From the NCBI GenBank assembly GCA_964643355.1, contig CAZXPW010000016.1, positions 18,626 to 82,625 on the forward strand: a stretch of DNA of 64,000 nt. Direction: 5' to 3'. The DNA is from FEN-1350 sp964643355 (lineage in GTDB: Bacteria > Planctomycetota > Phycisphaerae > Sedimentisphaerales > Anaerohalosphaeraceae). Under the pieces are notes generated by a model. That model was given only the letters and a program-made list of their open reading frames with translations. It had not been told where the DNA came from and made no database searches. The position numbers and the translations under genes are program-made. Shown in pieces: positions 21,300 through 28,879 of the stretch (within the stretch, counting starts at the first letter, position 1; each line of letters starts with the position of its first letter).

Positions 21300-22130
21300 A
21301 TGAAACGCGCGAAAGGTTTTACGCTGATCGAGTTGCTGGTGGTGATCGCGATCATTGCGATCCTGCTGTCGGTTATGATTCCGGCACTGGGCAAGGCCAA
21401 AATCCTGGTTCTTCGGTCGATTTGTAAGAACAGCATCCGTCAGCAGTGTCTGGGGACGGTGCTTTATGCGGAGGGGAACGATAGCTGGGTTCCGAACAGC
21501 AATGCCGGGTATTGGTTCTGGGACATGAGCTTCTGGTCCACCAATGTCATTTCCGACGAATCCGGAGTCGATTACAAATCCTTTTTTTGTCCCGTGAACC
21601 GGATCAAGAATCCGGATGATGCGCGGTACTGGCAGTATTCGTGGGTGACGACGGATCCGCAGGGAGTTGACCTTCGTTCGCCCGTACAACACCGCGACGA
21701 ATCGAAATTGACCGTTCAGCAGCAGCGGGTGTATTATCGCGTCTTGCCGTATGTGTATATGTTCGACAAGAAGAATTCCAGCGGGGCTTCCATCCTTCCG
21801 AAGAATCTGATCACGGGCGAGAAGGCAGTCTGGATTTCTAAAATTTCAAACCTGAAGAACGCTTCTTCAACGATCATGATTATGGATGCGGTGATCAGCG
21901 CGACGAACTCCACCACCAATTTTGTCCGGATCATGGAAGGCGGAGCTCCGGGGTTTTTTGGGATTCCGGATTCCACCAATCATCTGACGCGTCGGGCAAT
22001 CGTGGGAGGGTCCCCGATCGAGTTTGAGCCGGAAGGCGGCGCCGTTGGATATGCGGACGGCCATATTGAGTGGCGGCCGTTTGATCAGATGATGCATCGA
22101 TTGACCTTGGGCCCTTGGTTCTGGTGGTGA
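21300..22130 (+). CDS. Prepilin-like secreted protein (N-methylation motif, H-X9-DG type)
   Basis: 276 residues from the ATG at 21300 (AGGA 6 nt upstream; two upstream in-frame ATGs are possible). The N-terminus is a type IV prepilin leader: KRAKG/FTLIELLVVIAIIAIL, cleaved after Gly with Phe to be methylated, then a hydrophobic helix. The rest is a globular domain with conserved Trp/Tyr, ending in GGAVGYADGHIEWRPF, the planctomycete H-X9-DG-type C-terminal element. Such proteins exist in large families in Planctomycetota and are thought to be pseudopilins or surface proteins. No pilus assembly gene is adjacent. Confidence 0.88.
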   Translation: MKRAKGFTLIELLVVIAIIAILLSVMIPALGKAKILVLRSICKNSIRQQCLGTVLYAEGNDSWVPNSNAGYWFWDMSFWSTNVISDESGVDYKSFFCPVNRIKNPDDARYWQYSWVTTDPQGVDLRSPVQHRDESKLTVQQQRVYYRVLPYVYMFDKKNSSGASILPKNLITGEKAVWISKISNLKNASSTIMIMDAVISATNSTTNFVRIMEGGAPGFFGIPDSTNHLTRRAIVGGSPIEFEPEGGAVGYADGHIEWRPFDQMMHRLTLGPWFWW

Positions 22131-22563
22131 GACCGCTGCGGTATCGCATGTTCCGCGGAGTTTACGATCGAGGCCAAGGCGAGCGATTCCGATCCATCGT
22201 TGGGATCGGAACCGATCAGAGTCAGCGGAGCAATCTGTTCGGATTCGGCGAGAAGGAATTGATTTCTGCACAGACGGCAAGGTTACAGCTTCGACGCGCA
22301 GCGCGGAGGGAATTTATGACGGTCTTGGGAGAGGTGATGAGGTGTTTGAGGCAGGGAGAGACAATCTGGAACCTCGTGCCGAAAGGTCCAATCCGCCAGT
22401 TGGTTTGTCCCTTTGTTGGCGCGGGGGATGGGTGTTTTCTTTTTTCGGGACCGGCAAGATCCTACGGGAAAAAGCGGTGCCCGTTATTCTCATTTTGCAA
22501 ATGGCCGTGGACGGCACGGACAAATGTCTATTCCTTTTTCCATAATTGCGAGGAGTTAAGACC
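22131..22563. other. Intergenic region before the LamG gene
   Basis: 433 bp without a supported gene; a 150-codon frame (22115-22567) overlaps its neighbours, lacks a ribosome site and looks spurious. A 9-bp perfect hairpin (TTCCGATCC / GGATCGGAA, 22187-22211) lies 57 bp after the prepilin stop and may end that transcript, although no T-run follows. The right end carries only the ribosome site (GAGGAG) of the next gene. Confidence 0.45.
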
Positions 22564-24693
22564 ATGAAACGAACCATTCTATTTCTATTGGGAATTTGCC
22601 TGGCCGGATTGGCGCCGGCGGCAAGTATCCGCTTTCAGACGCAAGCTCCCAAGGTTGGCGCCAACGATGTGGCCTTTTTGGGCGAGTCCACGACGGACGC
22701 CACCAATGTCGAAGGGGTCCCCGGCGATTTTTACGGCCCGGACACGGCAACCTATATCGCCCATGACCGGCCGGGATTGGGGCAGACCTTTACGACGGGT
22801 TCCGACCCCGACGGGTATTACATGCAGGGATTTTGGATGAAGCATGTCAGCTATATGGCGGGAGAGGTTACCTGGTCGAATACCACCACGGCCAACGCTC
22901 CGCTGATCATCCGCGTCACGGATCCTTCGCAGGCGGGGACGGCGGGGTTTGCCATGCGAGTGGAAACCTATACCACGACGGGCACCGAGCCGGGCGTCTT
23001 TACTCAAATGTCGGGGACGGGCACCGGAACCTGGGTATATTTCCAGCTTGATACGCCGGTTTATCTGGCCCCGAATACAATGTACGGTTTTGATGTGACC
23101 GTCACTAACGGGATCGCATGGTTCTTCGAGACGGCCGGTCTCGACGGCGCCGCATCGTATCCGGGCGGCAACGCCTATCAGACCACCGGAGGCAGTGCCG
23201 GGACCAATAGCTTGAGCATGAACACCGTTTGGGACGGGGACCACACCTTTATTGTGGATATGATTGACGGTATTTTGTATGTGGCTCCGTCGGACGGGGC
23301 TGCGGCGGTACTGGCCAACCAGGACCTTTCATGGTCCGTCCTCAGCAGCCGGATTGCGACGGTGGACTTGTATTTCGGAACCGAAAACGATCCCAACCTG
23401 ACGCTCAAACCGGCGAATAAGAAACTGTCAAAGGCCCCGGCCACGACGACTTCGTTTGATCCGGGAGTTCTCAATTTCAGCACGACTTATTACTGGCGCG
23501 TGGACGGGTATGAGCCAAACACCCTGGGCGGTCCGGATCTGTTGATCCCGGGTCCGGTCTGGAGCTTTACGACCGTGCCCGCGTCTCCGGTTTTCACCGT
23601 GAATCCAGCGCTTTCAGCCGTTTTCCCGGCCGAAGACGCCGTCTTTACGGCGACTTGCAGCAGCTTGTCGGCCTTGACCGGTCCGATTCAATGGTTTAAG
23701 ACGGGATCCCCAGATATTGCAATTACAATGGCCGATACCGAAGTCACGATCGTGGAAAACACCATCGGAACGCTGACAACTTCCACGCTGACGATTCGAA
23801 ACGCCACGGCCGCGCGCGAAGGATCCTATTACGCCAGAGCGACCAATGCGGGCGGAACGACCAATTCAACCAATGGCAGCATCATTATCAAGAAATTACT
23901 CGCTTATTATCCGTTCAATGGGGACGCCACGGATGCTTCGGGCAACGGTCTGGATGGAACGCCCATGACGCTGGGTACGGCTCCCAACAATGTTCTGCCC
24001 GGGTATGTCGATGGAAAGGTTGGTCAAGCGGTCAGTTTGTCGAACACTTACCTTAATTACATTGATTTGCCCGACGGTTTCGCGGACTTTCGTGCCGGCA
24101 TCACCCTGACCTTCTGGGCGTATCCGACGGCGGCCGGGAGCTGGGCCAACTTCATTCAGTTCTCCAACGGCGCCCCCAGCGACAATATCTTCCTCTGCCG
24201 TAACGGCACCTCGACGACGCTGCAGTTCCGAACCGCCAATGGGGCGACTCAGAATACCGCTCTGAATGCCCAGGTCGCGATTGAACTGAACAAATGGCAA
24301 ATGTTCACCGCGACTTTGAGCTCTTCGGGCGTGGCGAAACTGTACAAGAACGGATTGCGATGTTTCTATTACAACAATGACGGATCGATCAATACGCCTC
24401 AGGTTACAATGCCCATTCCGAATGCCATCGCCCGAGTCAATAACTATATCGGCAAAAGCGCCTGGGCGGACGCCTATTTTACCGGCATGATGGACGAGGT
24501 CCGCATCTACAATTACGCGCTGACGGACGACGAAATCGCCGATCGGTATGTGGCGGACTCCGGGGCGCCGCTGTGTCGGAATAAACCGATGTATGATTTC
24601 ACGGGTGACTGCAAAGAAAATCTGGCTGATTTTGCGTTGTTTGCCGCCAAGTGGCTTGACTGCGGTCTGCATCCGCAGGAATCCTGCAAGTAA
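22564..24693 (+). CDS. Secreted LamG/Ig-domain protein with a dockerin-like C-terminus
   Basis: 709 residues from the ATG at 22564 (GAGGAG 8 nt upstream). Signal peptide ends at APA (about 19-21). Residues 30-230 are a beta-rich domain, then a fibronectin/propeller-like segment with YYWRVDGYEPN (about 320). An Ig-like domain spans about 345-440 (EGSYYARATNAGG). A concanavalin/LamG domain follows (about 447-675: LAYYPFNGDATDASGNGLDG, TLTFWAYPTAAGSW, MMDEVRIYNYALTDDEI). The last 30 residues, YDFTGDCKENLADFALFAAKW, match one dockerin-like calcium-binding repeat. Probably a cell-surface carbohydrate-binding protein. Confidence 0.85.
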   Translation: MKRTILFLLGICLAGLAPAASIRFQTQAPKVGANDVAFLGESTTDATNVEGVPGDFYGPDTATYIAHDRPGLGQTFTTGSDPDGYYMQGFWMKHVSYMAGEVTWSNTTTANAPLIIRVTDPSQAGTAGFAMRVETYTTTGTEPGVFTQMSGTGTGTWVYFQLDTPVYLAPNTMYGFDVTVTNGIAWFFETAGLDGAASYPGGNAYQTTGGSAGTNSLSMNTVWDGDHTFIVDMIDGILYVAPSDGAAAVLANQDLSWSVLSSRIATVDLYFGTENDPNLTLKPANKKLSKAPATTTSFDPGVLNFSTTYYWRVDGYEPNTLGGPDLLIPGPVWSFTTVPASPVFTVNPALSAVFPAEDAVFTATCSSLSALTGPIQWFKTGSPDIAITMADTEVTIVENTIGTLTTSTLTIRNATAAREGSYYARATNAGGTTNSTNGSIIIKKLLAYYPFNGDATDASGNGLDGTPMTLGTAPNNVLPGYVDGKVGQAVSLSNTYLNYIDLPDGFADFRAGITLTFWAYPTAAGSWANFIQFSNGAPSDNIFLCRNGTSTTLQFRTANGATQNTALNAQVAIELNKWQMFTATLSSSGVAKLYKNGLRCFYYNNDGSINTPQVTMPIPNAIARVNNYIGKSAWADAYFTGMMDEVRIYNYALTDDEIADRYVADSGAPLCRNKPMYDFTGDCKENLADFALFAAKWLDCGLHPQESCK

Positions 24694-24719
24694 GAAAACG
24701 GTCTGACACTTGACGCGTA

Positions 24720-24770
24720 TCCGCTCCGACGGATTCAATCCGTCGGGGCGGATATCCACAAATGGATATC
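24720..24770 (+). other. Tandem strong hairpins between two surface-protein genes
   Basis: Two adjoining perfect or near-perfect hairpins lie just after the LamG stop. The first has a 15-bp stem with a single T-G wobble and loop TCA (24720-24752). The second is GATATCCA / TGGATATC with loop CAAA (24751-24770); they share two bases. Neither is followed by a T-run, so mRNA 3'-end stabilisation or processing is as likely as termination. Confidence 0.6.
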
Positions 24771-24871
24771 ATGATGCGACAGAAAGGAGGTCCGAGAGAC
24801 GAAAACGGAGCAGTGTATCTGAAGTAAATCATATTCGGAAATGCAAGGAAATTCATGTGGAGGTGCAAAAG

Positions 24872-25567
24872 ATGAAAAGAGCGATGATTGTAATCATGGG
24901 GTTGTGTTTGCTTGGCACGGTAAATGCCGTTCTGTCGATTTCCAATGGCGATTTTGAGGCCAATGCTCCGGCCGCCGGCGGAGACAGCGCCGATGTGTAT
25001 GGGTGGTATGACTATGACGGCGGAGGTTTTTGGCAAAACGCCTGGTGCATCCATCGGGTCGTCCCGAATGGCACCGCGAATCTGGCCCTGTCGGCCTGGG
25101 CGGCAAACGACTCCGTGGATGGTGCGGGGCAAAATGGATATGTCTATCAGAGCATCGGCACGGCCGACGGCGCTACTTCGTTGATGCTGGCTTTTGAATT
25201 TGGTTCCTTCCTTGACGCGGACGGACCGAAGGATCTCGGGATTACCTTCAGTATTCTGGAATCCGACGGTTCTTTTGTCCCCGCCGGGAACACGGACATT
25301 CTGAGCTTGATCGGCTCGGGCGTGAAGCTGATTGATCAGGTCACCAAGATGCAAATGGATGTCGCCATCGGTCAGACCCTCCAGGAGGCGTGGACATTTG
25401 ATCTGTCCAGCGCCGGTTCCGGCGAACTGTTTCTCCGGATCAACAACTACGATTACCCGAATCAGGACGAGGCGTGGATGTTCGTGGACAACATCCAGAT
25501 CATTCCCGAACCCGCAACGCTGCTTCTGCTGGGGATTGGAACTTTTGTCCTGCGGCGAAGAAGGTAG
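24872..25567 (+). CDS. Secreted PEP-CTERM protein
   Basis: 231 residues from the ATG at 24872 (GGAGG 8 nt upstream; earlier in-frame ATG lacks a site). Signal peptide about 1-21 (LLGTVNA). The body is a beta-rich jelly-roll-like domain opening with SNGDFEANAPAAGGDSADVYGW, typical of planctomycete carbohydrate-binding-like modules. The C-terminus is a PEP-CTERM tag: IPEPATLLLLGIGTFVLRRRR, a PEP motif, a hydrophobic segment and a basic tail, recognised by an exosortase. A strong terminator follows 32 bp downstream. Confidence 0.88.
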   Translation: MKRAMIVIMGLCLLGTVNAVLSISNGDFEANAPAAGGDSADVYGWYDYDGGGFWQNAWCIHRVVPNGTANLALSAWAANDSVDGAGQNGYVYQSIGTADGATSLMLAFEFGSFLDADGPKDLGITFSILESDGSFVPAGNTDILSLIGSGVKLIDQVTKMQMDVAIGQTLQEAWTFDLSSAGSGELFLRINNYDYPNQDEAWMFVDNIQIIPEPATLLLLGIGTFVLRRRR

Positions 25568-25599
25568 ACATTTCTTCGAAATGATGAATTGCTATCAAG

Positions 25600-25628
25600 A
25601 ACCCAAGGACTCATCCTTGGGTTTTTTT
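25600..25628 (+). terminator. Rho-independent terminator
   Basis: Perfect 10-bp stem AACCCAAGGA / TCCTTGGGTT with loop CTCA, followed by seven T residues (25622-25628). It ends the PEP-CTERM transcript. Confidence 0.9.
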
Positions 25629-25726
25629 ATCACGAGGACAAGAAGCCGCTTATCAGAAGTTCGAATTCGGAAAGCGGGACAACAGCGATCGTGAAATGCG
25701 GGAAAGCGAAGAGTTTGGATATTCAA

Positions 25727-25756
25727 ACAGAAAAGGGCACGGAATTCCGTGCCCTT
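25727..25756 (-). terminator. Rho-independent terminator of the RCC1-dockerin gene
   Basis: A perfect 24-bp palindrome (25733-25756, centred on GAATTC) lies 32 bp beyond the minus-strand stop; on that strand it is followed by TTCTGTTTG. The T-run is short, but stem strength and position fit a terminator. Confidence 0.7.
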
Positions 25757-25788
25757 CCAGGTCGGTCCAAGAGAATGTCGCTTGCCGT

Positions 25789-27237
25789 TTATTTCCAGTG
25801 GTCGGAGAAAACGGCGAAGTCGAGTTGATCGATAAAATTATCCGGCGGGAAATTCAGATCGCACTTGGGATTCCAGGCCGGATCCCCGGGCTGGGTGAGC
25901 CATGCGTTGGAGAAGATCACAAAGTCATTGACATCCACATCCCCGTCGCCATCCAGACTCACGGGGTCATATTCCGGGTCAAAGATAAAACCGTTGGAGA
26001 GCCATTCTTGAGCCATGATGGCGAAGTCCTCGATATTGACCACACAGTCGCCGTTGGCGTCGCTGAGGAGGGTACACTGGTAGATTGTGAATGGAGCGTC
26101 GCTGACATCGGTGGCGAGGGCAACGGGAGAGGAAGAGGCCCGAACCAGACATTCCTGGGAGTTGGCGATGGGGACAAACCAACTGTAAGTTCCGGTATTG
26201 CCGACATTGGGCGGTGAGACCGGGATCCACGAGGTCCCGTTATCGATTGAATAATCGATTGCGACATCCAGAATGCCCGGGTCGGCGGTCCAAGAAATGG
26301 TCTGTACCGATCCGGTGGCCCACACTTCGCCGCCATTGGGGGTTGTCAGGGCGATGGTGCCGATTTCTTCCAGAGCCAGCGCATGGCGAACGCCGGCGGA
26401 CATTTCTCGGAAAAAGTTGCTAAACGGCACGGTCTGCTGGCCCGACGAGTTGTCGCCCCATGCGACGATCGATCCGTCGGTTTTGCGGGCCAGGGAGTAA
26501 TTGCCTTTGGCGGCGACGGCGACATAGTTATTTCCCGCCGGGACATTGCATTGATTGGAGGTGTTCAGGCCCCAGGCGACGAGGGAACCGTCTTTCTTCA
26601 GGGCGACGCAGTGATATCCGCCCGCGGCGACACCCTTAAAATCGGGGGCCGTGGGGGCGTTGGTGATTTGTTTGTAGGTGTTGTTGCCCCAGACGACCAG
26701 CGAGCCGTCGGCTTTCAGAGCGATGCTGTGGGTATGACCGGCGTCAATCGCTTTGAAATTACTGCCGGAAGGCGCGGTGCTTACGCCGGAAACATTGTAC
26801 CCCCATGCCACCAAAGATCCGTTGGCTCGAAGAGCGACGCTATGCCACCCGCCGGCGGAAATCGCGATAAAATCATTTCCAGATGGACAGACGGTCTGAT
26901 TGTAATTGTTGGCGCCGACAACCTGGAGAGATCCGTCCTTGTTGAGCAGGACGGTGTGATATTCGCCGGCGGCAATGGCCTTAAAGTTTGGGGTTGTGGG
27001 GACATTGCATTGTCCGTCGGTATTGGCCCCCCAGGCAACAACAGACCCATCGGTCCGTAGCGCAACGCTGAAGTCATACCCGGCGGCGATACTGGAATAA
27101 TCGCTCCCAGCGGGGGGCGTGGCTTGTCCGGACGAATTGTCGCCCCAGCCGAGAATCGTTCCGGCCAAAGACGCCAAAGGATTTGCCAGCAGAATCGCAA
27201 GGGAGAATCCGAACACCCAGAATTTACATGTCGTCAT
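25789..27237 (-). CDS. Secreted RCC1-repeat protein with dockerin-like C-terminus
   Basis: 482 residues from the ATG at 27237, spaced 6 nt from GGCGG; an ATG at 27243 directly abuts that site. Signal peptide ends near LASLAG. About seven RCC1/BNR-type repeats of roughly 40 residues (for example AAGYDFSVALRTDGSVVAWG, AGGYHCVALKKDGSLVAWG) build a seven-bladed propeller (about 25-300). A beta-sandwich domain follows (TPNGGEVWATGSVQTISW). The tail has three dockerin-like segments: LSDANGDCVVNIEDFAIMAQEW, SLDGDGDVDVNDFVIFSNAW and DLNFPPDNFIDQLDFAVFSDHW. Probably a surface-attached binding protein; target unknown. Confidence 0.87.
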   Translation of the reverse strand: MTTCKFWVFGFSLAILLANPLASLAGTILGWGDNSSGQATPPAGSDYSSIAAGYDFSVALRTDGSVVAWGANTDGQCNVPTTPNFKAIAAGEYHTVLLNKDGSLQVVGANNYNQTVCPSGNDFIAISAGGWHSVALRANGSLVAWGYNVSGVSTAPSGSNFKAIDAGHTHSIALKADGSLVVWGNNTYKQITNAPTAPDFKGVAAGGYHCVALKKDGSLVAWGLNTSNQCNVPAGNNYVAVAAKGNYSLARKTDGSIVAWGDNSSGQQTVPFSNFFREMSAGVRHALALEEIGTIALTTPNGGEVWATGSVQTISWTADPGILDVAIDYSIDNGTSWIPVSPPNVGNTGTYSWFVPIANSQECLVRASSSPVALATDVSDAPFTIYQCTLLSDANGDCVVNIEDFAIMAQEWLSNGFIFDPEYDPVSLDGDGDVDVNDFVIFSNAWLTQPGDPAWNPKCDLNFPPDNFIDQLDFAVFSDHWK

Positions 27238-27409
27238 TTCCATCCGCCTTTCAATCGATTTGTTTTGAATACCCCTCGGGACGGACCCGAGGGCGCAACA
27301 AGCATCGGCTCCAACACGGTTTTGGGCCGCACGATTCAACTCGAGACAAAGGGGATCGAAAGCCGGTTTTCTTGCGGGACCGCTTTCTCACCACTCCTCA
27401 CGAATCCTT

Positions 27410-27438
27410 ATCCTACCCGAATTTGGGTTGTTTGTCAA
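27410..27438 (-). promoter_or_regulatory. Strong sigma70-type promoter for the RCC1-dockerin gene
   Basis: On the minus strand, a perfect TTGACA (27438-27433), a 17-bp spacer and TAGGAT (27415-27410). The leader is about 165 nt and contains a hairpin (CCCTCGGG / CCCGAGGG) around 27275-27295. Confidence 0.75.
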
Positions 27439-27443
27439 GGTTT

Positions 27444-27467
27444 TCTATCGCAAATTCTATCGCAAAT
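27444..27467. repeat. Tandem 12-bp direct repeat next to the RCC1 promoter
   Basis: TCTATCGCAAAT occurs twice in immediate tandem (27444-27455 and 27456-27467), starting 6 bp upstream of the -35 element of the minus-strand promoter at 27433-27438. Placement one helical turn apart and just upstream of -35 fits an activator-binding site. Confidence 0.65.
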
Positions 27468-27503
27468 TTGGAGTAATCTTCCTGGGTTGGGTGAAAAAGG
27501 CGG

Positions 27504-28472
27504 TTATTTCGATGATGGATTCTTGACCGGCCTGACTCGAACAGTGGCGGTGACCGGGAAATGGTCAGAGGGAAACCGGCCATTATAAGAAGTTCGGACT
27601 ATTTCCGCAGCCAGAACATCCCATTCTGGACTAATAAAGATATAGTCGATCTTGTCTTCATCCTGAGTCCCTTTAAATGAATTGAAAGTGCCGACCTGTT
27701 TTTCGTCCGGATAGACCTTTCGGAAGGAATCGGCCAGCGGGTAAGGGGTTTGGGACGAGGTTTCCAGGGGAGTGTGGCCCGTCAGGTAGGTTATGACGGG
27801 ATTGGTTTCGCCGACATTGAAGTCGCCGGAGAGGATGCAGGGGTCGTCGGGGTGGGATCGACTGGCCATGCGCTCAGCCAAGAAAATGGCGCTGCGCTGC
27901 CGGGAGGGTTGGCTGATGTGGTCGAGGTGGAGGTTGTAGTAGTAGAAGCCCTTACCGGTAGACCGATCCACGAAACGGGCCCAAGTACAAATGCGGGTAA
28001 TGGAGTTGCCCCAGGATTTTGATCCGGGGACTTCGGGCGTGTCGGAGAACCAGAAAGTATTCGAGTCGGTGGCCTCGAACCGGTCGGAACGATACAGGAT
28101 ACAACTGTGTTCGCCTTTGCGTTTGCCGTCATCCCGACCGACGCCGATGGAGGCGTATCCGGGGATGGTTTGCTGAATAAAGTCGATCTGAAAGTCCAGG
28201 GCTTCCTGCAGGCCGAGCAGGTCGGGGCCAAACTGGCGAATGGTTTCCGTGACGAAGGTCTTTCGGTTGTTCCAGTGATCGGGGCCGTCGTTGGCGGTGC
28301 CGTATCGGATGTTGAATGACATCACTTTCAGCGGACTGCCTGAGGTTTGAGAAGACGCCGGTGACCCGCTTTGGGTCCGTGAGCAGCCCAGGGAAAGCAA
28401 ACCAAAGATTCCCAGTAGAAACAACCGACGCGTGATGCCTTTCACTCGATTTGCGATCCCATTGACTTTCAT
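27504..28472 (-). CDS. Endonuclease/exonuclease/phosphatase family lipoprotein
   Basis: 322 residues. The N-terminus has a basic stretch, a hydrophobic core and LLSLGC, a good lipobox (Cys about 30). The mature part is a complete EEP fold: VMSFNIRYGTANDG, LLGLQEAL (catalytic Glu), YYYNLHLDHISQ (His), ILSGDFNVGETNP (metal Asp/Asn) and SDHFPVTATVRV (catalytic Asp-His). Members hydrolyse phosphodiesters in nucleic acids, lipids or inositol phosphates; this exported type in planctomycetes is unassigned. It probably acts in the periplasm. Confidence 0.88.
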   Translation of the reverse strand: MKVNGIANRVKGITRRLFLLGIFGLLSLGCSRTQSGSPASSQTSGSPLKVMSFNIRYGTANDGPDHWNNRKTFVTETIRQFGPDLLGLQEALDFQIDFIQQTIPGYASIGVGRDDGKRKGEHSCILYRSDRFEATDSNTFWFSDTPEVPGSKSWGNSITRICTWARFVDRSTGKGFYYYNLHLDHISQPSRQRSAIFLAERMASRSHPDDPCILSGDFNVGETNPVITYLTGHTPLETSSQTPYPLADSFRKVYPDEKQVGTFNSFKGTQDEDKIDYIFISPEWDVLAAEIVRTSYNGRFPSDHFPVTATVRVRPVKNPSSK

Positions 28473-28508
28473 AATCCATGCCTTTCTATGTCCGTTTGAG
28501 TTTTAGGT

Positions 28509-28537
28509 ATTCTACACTGCCAAAGTGGGTATCACAA
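28509..28537 (-). promoter_or_regulatory. Sigma70-type promoter for the EEP lipoprotein
   Basis: Minus strand: TTGTGA (28537-28532), a 17-bp spacer and TAGAAT (28514-28509), about 37 nt upstream of the ATG at 28472. Confidence 0.55.
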
Positions 28538-28700
28538 AGGAGATTTTGGACGGATTGTAACGATGGAAGGGTATTTGCGGGAAATAGAGTGTAACAAGGA
28601 TTCTTTGCGCCGACTCCAAGATACCGAGCAGGATCATCAACGATTCATCAATGGCGGGTATTCCCTGCGGAATTGAAACCTGGATCTGAAAGGAGTGTGT

Positions 28701-28859
28701 ATGCGGTCATCCATCATGCGATGGGGAACCGGAGGATGGATAGCGATGGTTATGGTACAGGCAAAGTCGATTGGGGGGATTTTGCGATTTGGGCGGATCA
28801 CGAGAAGGATGATTTGCGTTTCATCCGTAATGCAAACGGGGAATACAGATATGCGGTAA
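28701..28859 (+). pseudogene. Possible remnant: signal peptide joined out of frame to a dockerin-like segment
   Basis: A 52-codon frame opens at ATG 28701 with an excellent ribosome site (AAAGGAG, 5 nt). It begins MRSSIMRWGTGGWIAMVMVQA, which resembles a signal peptide, then becomes non-descript. In another frame of the same DNA (about 28736-28807) the translation is SDGYGTGKVDWGDFAIWAD, close to the dockerin-like DxDGxGxVDxxDFAIxA pattern of neighbouring proteins. This suggests a secreted dockerin protein reduced by a large deletion and frameshift, or a translated leader peptide for the next gene. It lies in the 407-bp gap 28473-28879, which otherwise holds the EEP promoter. Confidence 0.4.
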
Positions 28860-28879
28860 CTTTTGGGCAAGGAGAAACC

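Noticed and set aside
21104..21427. 107-codon plus-strand frame before the prepilin gene
   Set aside because: Its second half is the out-of-frame reading of the prepilin leader; no start context or domain.
22115..22567. 150-codon plus-strand frame between prepilin and LamG genes
   Set aside because: Overlaps both genes, has no ribosome site and no protein-like composition.
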